Shown piece by piece: positions 47,028-58,980 of a stretch of DNA of 64,000 nt (within the stretch, counting starts at the first letter, position 1; the number at the start of each line of letters is the position of its first letter). The position numbers were made by a program, and so were the translations under genes. The DNA comes from Lycium barbarum (lineage: Eukaryota > Streptophyta > Magnoliopsida > Solanales > Solanaceae): assembly GCF_019175385.1 (NCBI RefSeq), contig NC_083341.1, positions 61,475,800 through 61,539,799 of the forward strand, given 5' to 3'. The notes beneath the pieces were generated by a model that did no database searches, had not been told where the DNA came from, and saw only the letters and a list, made by a program, of their open reading frames with translations.

Positions 47028-48432
47028 TGGCTCAATATGAGGAAGGGAATGTTGCTCCGGTCTAAGGGAAAGCCGGAGGGAGCGGTGGCGCTCAGTATGA
47101 CACCCACCATTTCATGTCCACTAAATGTCAAACCCACTATATGAAGGATATGGCGGATAAGAAGCTTTTGCTGGAAAGGGGGATTGACATGGGTAAAGTG
47201 GAGGCATGTTCCCCTGATTTTATGAGCGACTGTAGAGAATCGGCTGGCATTGTTTCATTGATGAGCCTTACGAGGCAAATGAGGCATGGGTGCGGGAGTT
47301 TTATGCTAACCTGCCGCGGGTGAATTTGATTGACCCGGATCCGAAAATTAGGATTCGAGAAAAGATGATCAAGATTGGTGTTAAGGTAATAAATGATTTC
47401 TATGACTTGCCCAACCACCCCGTGAGTGCCAAGTAAGCGAAAGACATTTTTGGTAATGGGCCTTGGTTGGTTTCTAAGCTGGTCGCCACAAACAAGAGGA
47501 GTAAGATTACTTGGGTCTATAAGAAAACCTGAATCAAGAACAACTATTTCACTGCTGAGGCCAACAGGTGGCAGAACATCATCACCCATAGGATCAGTCC
47601 CTCATTTAACACTATCGATTTCACGTACATTCATGCTTTGATGATTGCTTTCATCTTGGAAGATGTACCGGTAAATGTTGGGTATCACGTGGTTCGAGAG
47701 ATGAGGGAGTATATGGCCAAGCCCGGACTGAGTCTGATGTTCCCCTTACTGATTATTGCCTTATGTGAGAGGGTAGAGGTTCTGAAGCACCTTACCGATG
47801 AGACAATTAACCCGGACCTGGTCCTCCATCCTTTGAAGATGAAAGGGGAGAGTAGCGTGGTTCGAAGCAAAAAAGAGGAAGATGGTGAGACCGAGGGGGA
47901 TGGAGACAAAAAGGATGATGGTCTACTTTCTCAACCGCAGGGCCTTTTTGAGTCTATGAGTTCCCAGATACAGGAGATACAAAACTTGATAGCCGAGATT
48001 TCTGTGCCTTCTAAGGGGCCGGTACTTGAGGGACTGATGCCCACCACTTTACCAAGGAAGAGATGGAGCAATATTTCTCAGAAAAATATGGAGGCTTCGA
48101 TCACTACCCTTACTACAGCCTATACCACTATGGCTAAGGCCCATGGTGACCTTCGTCGGGATTTCGATGAGGAGAAGAAGAAGAGTAAGTCTTCAAGCAA
48201 ATTGCTGATCAAGATGTGGAGGGGTTTCAAGGGATTCTTCAAGATGATGTATTTGAAGACTCCACTTTCGGTCGAGGAAAAGAATGATGACAAGTGGTAC
48301 TCTTTTCTGACAGAGGCTGAGGGATATGGTGGTGGTAGCAGCAGCTCGGAGGGGATGAGGTTTCGAGCTCGAGGCCGCAAAAGTGAGCTCATTCAGCACA
48401 TGGTTTTAGCCCTTGTTGGGCTTTCATTTTAG
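47028..48432 (+). pseudogene. Putative plant transposon protein (Transposase_32-like), decayed
   Basis: From ATG 47028 the frame reads MAQYEEGNVAPV, then a stop. After a frame change the recognisable domain follows: a block around VREFYANLP and NLIDPDPKIRIREK (about 47288-47365), VKVINDFYDLPNHP, another stop, then AEANRWQNIITHRISPSFNT and the open frame from 47638 (264 residues), which begins MIAFILEDVPVNVGYHVVREM. The C-terminal part is charged, with a possible coiled region and a Gly/Ser-rich end. The pattern fits the Solanaceae 'putative plant transposon protein' domain family (PF20167), found in large numbers next to LTR-like repeats; its biochemical role is unknown. Several stops and frame changes make it non-functional. 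It lies in plus orientation inside the reverse LTR element, with its own TATA box and leader exon. Confidence 0.65.
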
Positions 48433-48950
48433 CTTTTATGGCCTTTTGTTTTTGTTGGATGCTTTGAACACTTTGAATTTCTTGTTTTTCTATTTTGATT
48501 TTTTGGATTGGTTGGATATTTCAATGTTAGGATGTTTGGTATTTTGATGGTTGTGAATGGTAGAGTTACGCCCTTGACGGGTTTGACTTCATATGTAGAA
48601 ATTGGTTGAAAGAATTTTTCGTGCAGGTTTTGGACCTGGGACAGAACCTTCTTGGTTTTTTCCTAGTGGTTTCTCCCGAGCGGAACAAGTATCCGTCGAG
48701 GTGGGTGCACTTCGACGAGAGGAAATGTGCAGCTGCGGACAGGAACAAACAACTCGAGTTCTCTTCTGTGAACACTCATTCGCTGACGCGGCCTCGCTGC
48801 TGCAGACATTTCATGCAGAAGCATGTCCATGACGGTCACTGGCGCGATGATTTTCGTTGGCGTCTGCAGAGCATGCTTCACGGATACGGCACCGTTGAAG
48901 CGGACCATGCTCGCCCCAGCGAGAAAACTGAAACCCGAGGATAATATTCT
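48433..48950. other. 3' part of the transposon-protein unit with CpG-rich block
   Basis: A T-rich stretch after the stop (48433-48600) and then a CpG-rich stretch (48680-48935) with ctgcagac, tccgtcgagg and gcgacgc-like inverted words, similar in style to 44886-44940 and 46620-46870. Open frames on both strands here are by-products of the composition. The block ends near 48945, where the leader of the reverse element begins. Confidence 0.45.
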
Positions 48951-49243
48951 GCTATTCTTAGGAACTTACGCTACATTCAGAACACATCTGTCTCTCTTTA
49001 CACACTAGCCAGGCACACACAACACTCCAAATCACATTGTCACTAGATACTTATTAGAATCGACTAGATACCAATTGGATACAACCAGATACCAATTTTA
49101 ACGAAGTAGCATGATAGGACTGAAAGAAAGGGAGTTTTCTAAATGCCCTATAGCCTCTCGTAGATGGGTACAGATATCTACGTACAATTCCAGAAGACCC
49201 TACTAGACACTGCTCTTGTACTCATGAGATCGTTAACGTAGAG
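48951..49243 (-). other. Remaining internal leader of the reverse element
   Basis: On the minus strand this aligns with 55136-55330 after the Tekay-like 5' LTR (shared aagagc(a)gtgtctagtag, gaggctatag, tcctatcatgctact). It shows that the reverse element and the element at 52295 are related. Confidence 0.75.
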
Positions 49244-49257
49244 TTCTGATACCAACT
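49244..49257 (-). other. Primer-binding site of the reverse element
   Basis: On the minus strand the bases next to the LTR are AGTTGGTATCAGAA, matching the initiator tRNA-Met type site TGGTATCAGAGC except at its end. Confidence 0.8.
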
Positions 49258-51888
49258 TATCACGACCAAACTAGTGGATCGAGCGGGCACCTACCTAATC
49301 CCACCGAGTAGGCCAACCCTTTCCAATCCAAACCTTGAATACACACTTTATAAGTAAGAACAACTAGCCATTCCAATAATTGAATTTGTAATAATGGAAA
49401 ATAATAAGAAAACACTTCCATAAATACACCAATCCAAAATCGGGTCTAGACTAGTACACGAGCATACTAATATTAAAATTGAAGATGAAATACAACCCAA
49501 AACTAATACAACTTCTATCGGAATGAGAAATAACAGAATTTTTGTAATGAACTCTGCGAGATCCTCGGAAGCTAATGGAATCTCAAATATCAACCTGTAA
49601 CAACTTTACACCCCAAAAGGTTGTCGCAAGAGTAGCAAAAATATAACACACGTACTGGTAAGCATCATAGGCCGACAATGATTAGCAATACATATATAAC
49701 AGGTAGAAATGAACAGATAAGAATGATAGGAGATCAACAAAATAAATAAGCAAATTCGGATAATGGTCCACAAGAATCTAACATAATGTACTATCAATCT
49801 CAGGTCATGGGCCTCGAAGGAAGCTTCTAATCCTCAATATATGTCCTCCACACTAAGATCCCTACCAATTAGCCTAGCAGTCATCTAATGATCATTACAC
49901 AAGTAAGGAGCGGACAAGATACAGAAACCACAAATAATCTTCATATTCTCAAGTTATAGCCTAGGTGGAAGTCTTTACTCCTCGGAGTCAGTAAAGTCAA
50001 GAGCAAACACCCTACAAGCAAACAACACCAAAAGTCATCAACTAGAAATACAAGTAAATGCAATGCAAGTGAATGACATGCAATGCCATGGCCACGTCAC
50101 CACCCGTACACACATGTTACGGACAGAAATCCTCCACGTCTTGATAGTCATGACCATGGGGGACCTGCGAAGTCCATGTACTAGTTACTCTGCACACAAC
50201 TTAGAGATGACTTCTATATCAACTTGCCACACTTTTCCTTTAATGTTGCCACAAACCTTTCATTATCATAACCGTATCACTTTCGCCATTGTTTTATCCA
50301 GGCCATGTCCAGTAACCATGAGAAGTGCAGTATGAGATGTATGCATGAATGTCAAACTTAACAAGGATAATCACAATTATACAACAACAACAATGAATCA
50401 CCCAAAATGTCAATAAGTTCAATGAATGGCTTATCCTCGAACACAATATCAGTCATACTCAAGTTTCAAGTTAAGGTCCTTCATGGGGATCCAAGTCTCC
50501 AAATCTATCAGTTCTTTAAGGAAATCATTTTGCAATGCATAGTCAACAATAATAATATCAAGACCCCCGTCGGGTTCTTTTGTAAGAACGATCACTTCAC
50601 TACTCTAATTTCGTTTTTTGCTTTTTTCATCATAAGTTTTATATTCCATTTGGGAGATGAACGTTCACAATCATATCATAAAAACTAAGACGACAATCCC
50701 AAACAACACAACAAGTTCAATATCATAAATGGCGACAATCCACAAAGATAAACGATACCAACCTAGAATATCCATCCCAACACCATGTACGAAGACCTAA
50801 GAATGCTTTCTCCATCCATCTATACTAATTATATATGCAATTCTAATTGAAGTCTAACTCAAGTAAGTCGTAACCTACCTCGTAGCCAAACGAATGCCAC
50901 GAACATCCACTCGAACTTCACATTTCCTTCTCCGGGGAGATACTGAGACTAGAGAGGTCTAACAAAATAATTAAATCACGTAAGTAACACGTAGAGAATT
51001 AATCGATTCACCACAACTCTAGAAGGGTTGGAACAAACTCAAGGACTAACGACCCTGGGCTCATAAGAGTACAAATAACTCTCCCTTTTTAACTAGTTTA
51101 CTAAGTCTCCCAATGATTAATAACATATTTCCTGTGGTTGCCTAACCCCAAGTAAGTTGTAAATTCCTTTTACCACTAAAACCCCCAATTCTAAGAAGAA
51201 CCCTACACTAACCCATTTGAGAAAATCCAAAATAATATTATATTTGAAAGTAAGAAATGTTCTTCCCAAGCTAGTAATACCTCATTAACCTTTATCTACC
51301 ACTAGATTAGCTCTAGATGCCTATTACCCAATTAAAGTTTTCAAGTTACAAAGTTTTCCCACAACCCCCTATCCTAAACATGAAAGGTAAAATAATAGAT
51401 GATAAAGAATAAGGATAGAAGATGTGAGATAGAGTCAACTTAACCTTTCCAATAGCCATAGTTTTACTCTTGAAATCCTCTCCAACCAGCTCTAGAAAAG
51501 TATTGGTGAAAAATGAGGTCCAATCCGGAAATAAGGAAATAAATAATAGGGCAGATTCAACGATTTTCGCTAAGGCAGAAGGTGGCTTGCTGAGGCGACC
51601 TCGCTTCCATGGAGAATTGATTTGCTGAGGTGGACCAACTTAAAATGCCACTTTTTTCTGAAGCGGATGAATTTCCGCGAGTACGGGCTCGCCGACGCGA
51701 CCCGATGTTCTCTGGGACGGAACGACTGAGTCCAAAAATTTTGAGTTGATCTAAATTCCTTTCCCAACCTAACTATAAGACACCGTTACTCGAAAACTCC
51801 CTGCGTTACAACTATGAATGTTGACTCATACAAGGGTGTTTCGGGAAATGAATAAGGAAATTGCGTTATGACCAAACGGGACGTTGCA
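49258..51888 (-). repeat. Right (5') LTR of the reverse element
   Basis: 2631 bp, reverse orientation, beside the primer site. On the minus strand its first bases are TGCAACGTCCCG instead of TGTAACGACCCG, and its end reads TCGTGATA instead of TCGTGACA. The CpG-rich block is at 51560-51720. Confidence 0.85.
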
Positions 51889-52294
51889 TCACAATAGATA
51901 AAATTGTCTATCATGACCCAATTTACGGTTCGTGTGGGCACCAACCTTATTTCACCTGGTAGGCGAATCCTTACGAATCATCCCTTTAAAAATCATTTGT
52001 AAAGTAAATACAACAGAGGATAATAAATAATAAGCGAGATCCATCATGAAACTCTTTATTAATTTTAAAAAAATCACACTTTCCCAAGACCTAGTCTAGA
52101 CCTATACAAAATCTTCTACAATTCAGAAAAAACAACCAAAATAAAAATGACCCAACTTCTGCCTTTGGAATGAGATATACAGAAGCTATAAGAAGATTTC
52201 TGCCCCTTCAGCTATCTCCAAGTAACAATCTGAAACCCATCAACACCCCAAAAGGAATGTAGCAAGAGTAGCATCTATACACCACACGTACTAG

Positions 52295-55120
52295 TGTAAC
52301 GACCCGCTTAGTCATTATAGTCTTTTCGGTACTTTTGACCCTTCTCCGAGCTTGTTTAGCTCACTTTTGACCCGAAGGGACTGTTGACATGCTTCTCAAG
52401 GCTTTTAGCTTTGATTCGGGCGACTATTTGTGGAATTTGGTCTTTAAGCAAAAAAGAGTTTACTTAAAGTTGACTTTTGGGTGAACAGACCTTTTTCGAA
52501 AATTCGTCGATTTTGAGAGGTTCGGATGGTCATTTAGAACTTTTGTGCTTATCAGGTTCGGTTCGCAATGCACTCAGGTGTATTTTGGGACTTGGGCTGG
52601 GAAGTTGAAATTAAGATATCAGGGGTTGACTCAGTCAATGAGACCTCCATTGGGAATTCAGAGGCCACGAGTGCGTTCGTAGCATGTTTTTATGTGTGTC
52701 TGTGCATGTGGTTGATGAGCAAATAGCCTCAGGTATTAGTTGGGATTTCCGATTGAGATTGTGATTATTTTTGGAAAAATCTGGTGCTGGTGTCCGCCAT
52801 GGCGGCACCCTTACCGCCTCAGCGGTACCGCCATAGTGGTGGGATGAGCCTCTATGGTGGCCAAGTGCATTTGAAGGTCGAGCATCTCGGCGGTCTGAGT
52901 GGCCGTAGAGGTGGTCCCGCTACAGCTATCCCGCTACAACGGTCCTGCTGCCGCTGAAACGGTATCGGGCCTTGTTGTTTCATTAATTATGTATTAAAAG
53001 CCCTTAGTCGCTCATTTATTACTATTCCGAAATCTGAGCTTTTGGGAGAAAATCTAGGATATCCTTGGAGAAGATTCTTGGTGGTAAGTTCTTTTAATCC
53101 CTTTACTATTCCATTATCCCTAATCATCTTAGAATCCTATTATCATAATAGTTCATTAAGTGATTGAAGATTAAAAGTGGGTTTAATGAGTTATTCTTCT
53201 AGGCTTCTAAATCATGATTTGTTGGTTGGGTTAGCTTCCTTAATCATTGAATTGATTATTAGAATCCTTTATTTCATAACTTCTTCCTAATTAGAGGCTA
53301 ATTTATGGAATTGGAAGTTAGGGTTATACCCATATTTGGGGGTTTTGCCTTGAATTCAAAATTGAATGAATTATTGATTATTCTAGCTTGCTATTGATGG
53401 GAATTGATCACCTAGAGGTTTAATTTCATGTTGGGTCTTTATATTCCTAATTTCACCCTTTTAGTTCACGAACCCTATTTCATAGGTTGCGGGTTTAGGC
53501 CTTGAATAGAAGTAGGGTTTTTTTGATCTTCTTGATTCTAATTCCATGATTTGAATATTCTTAGACTTTCTTGATCTCGAGGTTCAAATGAAGGGAAAGG
53601 CTAAGGTGTAATTGTTGGTGATATTGCTGTTCGGCCTTCCAGGTAGGTTACGGTTTACCCCTGTGGTGAGACTTCGACTAGGGAAGTGTATATTTAGATG
53701 ATATTGTAGGAGATTTCATGTAAAACCTTCAGGTATTAAGTTAGGTTGGAGGTTGCCTAGGGGTTTGGTATTGCTTGTGACTTGTTTGATCGGGCTAATG
53801 GCCTGTAGACTCCACAGGACCCTGTTTGGCACGTTGTGTATAAATTGGTGGATTTTTTGTGAATTTGGAGTAAATCGGAAGGATGAAATTACTTGATATT
53901 GATATTGGTACTTAGTGTATGCCTCGTTATTGGTATAGCCATTTTGGGATAGTTGGCTCTTATTGTTATGAAAATTGGAGATTCATTATGATTACTATGT
54001 GGATCACTTGTGGATGACTTTGGTGTGCTGTGTGTGGCACAACTTGAACTTGATATTATTCATTGTTTGTAGTTGCATCGCTCTTTATTCATTTCATATT
54101 ATATTATTATATTGTGTGACTTGCACTATTGTTGGAAATGAGAAGGAACATTGATGATTATGGAACATGGTAAGTCACCTCTGAGCTGTGTACGGAGGGG
54201 TTGATATGGAACACCGATATTGCGATACTTGTAGATAATTGGGTCCTCTGAGATGTGTGCGGAGTGAAGGTGCTTTGACTTCACGGGTACCCTATAGATT
54301 GTGCTGCCGAGGCGTGAAGGTATTCCGCTATCGGAGTACAAGAATACACGCATTGCATTGTATTGCATTCATATCTCATATTGCACTACTTGATTATGCT
54401 TCGTGGTTGCTTATGATTTGGATACTGTGCTGGTCATATTCTTGGACTATATTTGATATGGGCTACGTGTTGATTTGTCTTGATGAGACTTGATTTTCGG
54501 TATACTTGGATATTTTTTCACTTGGGGCTATTTGTTACATCAAGGCTTGATTATGTGAGTTAATTTCTTAGAAGCATGACTTGTACTCTAAGGTTTTCTT
54601 GTTTTCTCTTGCTTTATTGTCTTTATATATTTCAACTAGTCTTAGTCGGCCTATGATACCTACCAGTACTGTTATTGTATTGACCTGCACTTGTTGCATT
54701 CTTTTATGAATGCAGAATTCCTGGTGGGATTGACCTCTGTTTTCCATTGCTGATAGTCATTCCGAGAGTTGCTGTTCAGAGTCTATAGGGTGAGCACGGG
54801 GACGTCCGCTGCCTTGTAGATTCTTCTTTAATTTATGTCTTATTTGCTATTCCGAGATATATTCAGACTTTTGATGTATTATTGATAATTGTAGACTGAT
54901 AGATTCTAGTTAGATGCTTTTTTATGGTTAGACTAGACTCTGTGGTGTATTTTCCTAACTTCCGTCTATTTCTATATTATTGTCATTAGAGTTACGTGAT
55001 TTTATCTCTTCTGCTTAATTACTTATTTATTCATGTTTTTATTATTGTTGGGTTGAGGGTTTGCCTATCGGGATGGGAATGGTAGGTGCCCACACGACTT
55101 AGTTAAATTGGGTCGTGACA
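52295..55120 (+). repeat. 5' LTR of the Tekay-like element
   Basis: TGTAACGACCCG...GGTCGTGACA. Holds the CpG-rich block 52790-52975 (perfect palindrome CCGCCATGGCGG, 52794-52805), the TATA-like TATTAAAAGCCC (52991), the leader donor GTAAGT at 53084 and the two hairpins at 54664-54714. Confidence 0.93.
54664..54714 (+). other. Hairpin pair near 5' LTR end
   Basis: Hairpin I: CAGTAC (54664-54669) with GTATTG (54677-54682), one G-U pair. Hairpin II: TGCATTC (54695-54701) with GAATGCA (54708-54714), perfect, 6-nt loop TTTTAT. Confidence 0.75.
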
Positions 55121-55136
55121 AGTTGATATCAGAGCC
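55121..55136 (+). other. Primer-binding site
   Basis: AGTTGATATCAGAGCC directly follows the 5' LTR and matches the initiator tRNA-Met type site (TGGTATCAGAGCC) with one G-to-A change. Confidence 0.85.
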
Positions 55137-55329
55137 CTAGGTTATCCAGTCTATAATACAAGAGCGTGTCTAGTAGAGTCTCGTGGATCGGTATGATGAG
55201 CTCCGTGCTTATCTGCAAGAGGCTATAGGACATTCAGGAAATTTGTCTTTCTTTCATTCTATCATGCTACTTTATTCTAATTGGTATAAGGAACAATCGA
55301 ATTTCTCTCTGACTCTGATCCCTTATCCC

Positions 55330-56830
55330 TCACAAATAGTGAGGACTTGAGCTATAATAGCCCGAGACCAGGTGCCAGAGCCCGCAGCTATGGCTGGCAC
55401 CAAAGGGTGAGCGACAACCAGAGGACGCGGTAGAGCTAGAGGCTGCAGGGCTGCCCCACTAGGGGCAGGGCTCCTGCGGTAGGATAGAGGAGAGAGAGAG
55501 AGATCTCCATCTCTAAAGCCTGAGGATCAGTAGGTTCGAGACCAGGTTGCTGCGGATAATGTGGCCCCAGCATGGACACAACCCGAGATCACTGCAAAGT
55601 AAACTATGTAGGATACTGTGGCCGGTGTTCTACTCCATCTAGATGCCCAACCGGCTGCCGCTGGTGTTACTACTCCGGGCGGCGGTTCGCAGACTAGAGT
55701 TAGGGCGCAGACCCCTGAGCAGTGACCACTCGGGTAGCACACCCCGGTGTAGCTATGGCTCCCCGCATTGATGCTGTGCCAGCCCCAGGAGATGATCTCA
55801 GACCTGTGGCAGGCCCTGTCATGACCATAACTGATCAGGAGCTAGTTGGGAGGTTTAGGAAGTTGGAGCCACCGAGGTTTTCGGGTACTTCTAGAGAGGA
55901 CGCTTATGAGTTGTTACATAGGGTAGGGATCGTAGAGTCTCATGGATTTGACTATGTGTCCTACCAGTTTCGCGGTGACACGAAGACTTGGTGGAGATAT
56001 TTTATTGCTTGCAGACCTAAGGGTTCTCCTCCCCCGACTTGGACACAGTTTCACCGGGCCTTCATTGAAAAGTATATGCCTCGATCTTTGAGAGAGGCGC
56101 ATAGGGATGAGTTTCTACATCTTCAGGATAGGGGATTATCTGTGGAGGCCTATGTGACTCGCTATCTGTATCTGGCCCATTATTCAGCTCCTTTGATTCC
56201 TACTGAGCCTAATAGGATTCGCGAGCTCGTTGGTTTTCTTTAGATTCCTTGCCTTCAGATGGAGGCTATGCGGGCTTCCTTCCAGTCCATCATTGAGCAT
56301 GCTTCTTTAGTCGAGGCCGCTAAGGCCCGTGCATTTGGAGGGGGTAGTGAGAAGAGGCAGCGACATATTGAGAGTTATGGTGGTTTTAGCTCGAGAGGCG
56401 CTGGTCATCTTCTAGGCCGTATCAGCTATATTCTGGCCGTCTCGTATAGTCAGCTTTATAGGCTTCATCTAGTGGGCCCTCCAAGCAAAGTATTTCTGAG
56501 AGATCTCATCTCCGACCTGCTGGTAGTGTGGTTCCGTCTGGGTCTTCAGCTTCTGTTCGTCAGCTTGAGCCTTCGAGGATTTGTTATGCATGTAGGGAGC
56601 TTGGCCACTTTATTAGAGAGTGTACTCAACCCAGGCAGGATATTCAGTCTCCGAGGACTCCGGCATCGTCTAGTGGCCGTGGTGTTGCTTCATTTAGAGG
56701 CGGTATTCAGTCAGGCCACGGTGGTTCGGAGGCTGCTTGAGGTGAGTCCTAAGGTTCTCGAGATGGATCTCAGGCAGGGCAGTCTGGTCGAGGAAGATTT
56801 TATGCATTTTCGGGTAGACCTGAGGTAGAG
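55330..56830 (+). pseudogene. gag remnant with zinc knuckle
   Basis: The core gag frame (55722-56243) has the Retrotrans_gag region: FRKLEPPRFSG near its start, WWRYFI, WTQFHRAFIEKYMP and DEFLHLQDRGLSVEAYVTRY. Upstream the reading continues with an RGRGRARG-like basic stretch interrupted by several stops. Downstream, in another frame, 56582-56623 encodes the CX2CX4HX4C knuckle CYACRELGHFIREC. Gag forms the particle and the knuckle binds RNA. The frame change between the two parts and the stops mean no complete gag can be made. Confidence 0.85.
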
Positions 56831-56849
56831 GCCTCAGATGCTGTTATCT

Positions 56850-56940
56850 CAGGTATCATTTCTGTCCGACATAAAGCTGCGTCTGTATTGTTTGATTCGG
56901 GGTCAACCTATTCATATATGTCTGCCTGTCATACTATAGG
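56850..56940 (+). pseudogene. Retroviral-type aspartic protease remnant
   Basis: Same frame as the zinc knuckle. The active-site motif FDSGSTYSY (Asp codon at 56894-56896) is intact, but the domain stops about 15 residues later, where LTR-like sequence takes over. Confidence 0.8.
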
Positions 56941-57190
56941 TTGGGCCCTGTTGTGTGATTGGGGTTAGCCACCCTATTATGTTGTGACTTATCTTGTTCC
57001 TTGTTGTTGGCTTGATGTCACGTGAAGATAATAGATGTTGGTGTCTATTGATATATTTTGATCCCGATATTGTAGTATCTTACTTGTTGACATTTGATAC
57101 GAGGATAATGTTCTGTTATGGCTTTTATTGTGATTTTTTGTGATGTATTTGTGATATACAGGTTCGGAATGAGTAATTAAGACTTCACAC
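56941..57190 (+). other. LTR-derived sequence inside pol
   Basis: The words ggttagccaccctattatg and ggcttgatgtcacg match the order actagccaccctgttatg and gggttgatgccatg in the solo LTR at about 9958-10008. They do not resemble the protease/RT linker expected here. The rest to 57190 is LTR-like and non-coding. It replaces the end of the protease and the linker. Confidence 0.6.
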
Positions 57191-57202
57191 AATTGGGTTT
57201 AG

Positions 57203-57600
57203 ATGTTAAACATAGGTCATGATGTGTACTTAGATCCGGGCACTCGTCCTATTTCTATTTCGCCATATCGGATGACACCAGATGAGTTGAGAGAGCTTAA
57301 GGAGCAGTTACAGGATTTATTGAGTAAGGGATTAATAAGACCGAGTGTTTCCCCTTGGGGTGATCCTGTTGTTTGTGAAGAAGAATAGCTTGTTTGCTAT
57401 GTTTTTGAAGTGCGAGTTTTGGTTGGAGTCTGTGGCGTTCTTGGGCCACGTTGTGTCTAAGGATGGGATCATGGTAGATCCTCAGAAGATTGAGGCTGTG
57501 AGAGATTGGATGAGATTCGTAGTTTTGTGGGTTTGGCCACCTACTATCACTGATTTGTGAAGGGTTTTTCTTCTATTGCTTCATCTTTAACCAGATTGAC
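57203..57600 (+). pseudogene. Reverse transcriptase with catalytic core deleted
   Basis: The N-terminal RT block is clear ([14 protein letters not shown], then [15 protein letters not shown]). Within a few codons (about 57370-57385) it switches to the block that normally follows the catalytic core (LKCEFWLESVAFLGHVVS). The fingers/palm region carrying the YXDD motif, roughly 150 residues in relatives, is absent. It continues with stops into the connection region (about 57530-57660). Confidence 0.85.
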
Positions 57601-57666
57601 CCAGAAGGAAGTTCCATTCCAGTGGTCCGATGACTGTGAGGAGAGCTTTTAAAAGCTCAAAACTCT

Positions 57667-58395
57667 TTGACTTCAGCCCCGATTATGGCATTACCCGGGG
57701 AGGGTAAGGATTTCGCGGTCTATTGTGATGCATCCCTTATGGGTTTGCGTGCTGTGTTGATGCAAGAGGGTAGATTCATAGCCTATGCTTCCCATCAGTT
57801 AAAGTTCTATGAGAAGAATTACCCTATCCATGTTTTGAAGTTGTTGGCCGTGGTCTTTGCTTTGAAGATTTGGAGGCATTACTTGTACGGTGTCCATTGT
57901 GAGGTTTTCACCGATCACCGTAGCCTTCAGCATGTGTTTACCCAGAGAGATCTTAATTCCAGGCAACGCTGTTTGATGGAGCTCCTAAAGAACTATGACA
58001 TCTCTATTCTTTATCATCCAGGGAAAGCCAATGTTGTTGCTGATGCCTTGAGTCGCAGGGCAGTGTGTATGGAGAGTTTAGCTCGTTTAATCATTTTCGG
58101 CCGTCAGTTGGCCATGGAGGTTCAGACTATGGCCAATAGTTTCGTTCGTCTTGATATTTCAGCCCCAAGTAGAGTTTTGGCTTATGTAGAGGCGAGATCA
58201 TCCTTATTAGATCAAATCAGGACTCATCAGTTTGAGGATGCTCAGTTGAGCAAGATTCGAGATAGGGTTCTGAGGGGTGAGGCCAAAGAGGCCATAATTG
58301 ATTCTGAGGGCACTTTGAACATTAAGGGGCGCGTGTGCATTCCTTGTGATGGTGACTTGATTCATTTGATTCTGACTGAGGCCCATAGCTCTTGA
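57667..58395 (+). pseudogene. RNase H and start of integrase (open 242-residue piece)
   Basis: Shows the Ty3-type RNase H features [35 protein letters not shown] and a final [10 protein letters not shown], followed by the pre-integrase linker. It is the longest intact part of pol here. It ends at a TGA just before the integrase zinc-finger region (58396-58530), where the expected second CXXC cysteine is not seen. Confidence 0.88.
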
Positions 58396-58589
58396 TATTC
58401 CATTCATCCGGGGCCGACTAAGATGTATCGTGATTTGAGGCAGCACTATCGGTGGCGTCGTATGAAGAGGGATATAGCTGATTTTATGGCTAAATGTGGT
58501 AATCGTCAGCAAGTTAAGCATAAGCACCAATGAACCGGTGGTTTACTTCAAATGATGCCATTCCCGCGTGAAAGTGGGAGAGGATTGCC

Positions 58590-58980
58590 ATGGACTTTGT
58601 TGTGGCTCTCCCAAAGACCCTGGGCAAGTTTGATTCAATATGGGTGATAGTTGATCGGTTGACTAAGTCCGCTTATTTCATTCCAGTTCAGATTTCCTAT
58701 ACCGCGGAGAAGTTAGCCAAGTTGTACATTCGTGATATTATGAGATTGCATGGGGTTCCTATTTCTATCATATCTGATCGAGGTACTATCTTCCTTCCCA
58801 TTTCTGGAAGGCTTTTCATGAGGAGTTGGGTACCCTACTGGATCTTACTACAGCTTTCCACCCCCAAACCAATGGGCAGTCCCAGTGGACCATTCAGGTG
58901 CTCGAGGATATGTTCAGAGCTTGCGTTATTGATTTTGATGGTCAATGGGATTAGCTCTTGCCGTTAGCAGAGTTTGCATG
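58590..58980 (+). pseudogene. Integrase catalytic core remnant
   Basis: MDFVVALP, VIVDRLTKSAYFIPV (first Asp) and ISDRGTIF (second Asp) are readable. A frame change follows about 58790; the block with PQTNGQSQ and the expected Glu region is in another frame (about 58860-58970) with a stop at 58951. Confidence 0.82.

Larger units (their letters stand above)
37671..51888 (-). mobile_element. Reverse-oriented Ty3/gypsy-type element, heavily nested
   Basis: Left LTR 37671-43007 (2663 bp after removing a nested solo LTR) and right LTR 49258-51888 (2631 bp) are diverged copies in the same reverse orientation. The flanks CCACA (37666-37670) and TCACA (51889-51893) fit a 5-bp duplication with one change. 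On the minus strand the right LTR is followed by the primer site (49257-49244) and a leader related to that after 55121. Beside the left LTR, the words before its start (tttggtgtctaa) resemble the PPT-side words before 59684. The original gag-pol interior is missing; 43030-48950 is occupied by other repeats in plus orientation. Confidence 0.75.

Noticed and set aside
48566..48944. Overlapping frames on both strands, up to 112 residues
   Set aside because: The CpG-rich palindromic composition removes stops in several frames at once; no domain is recognisable.
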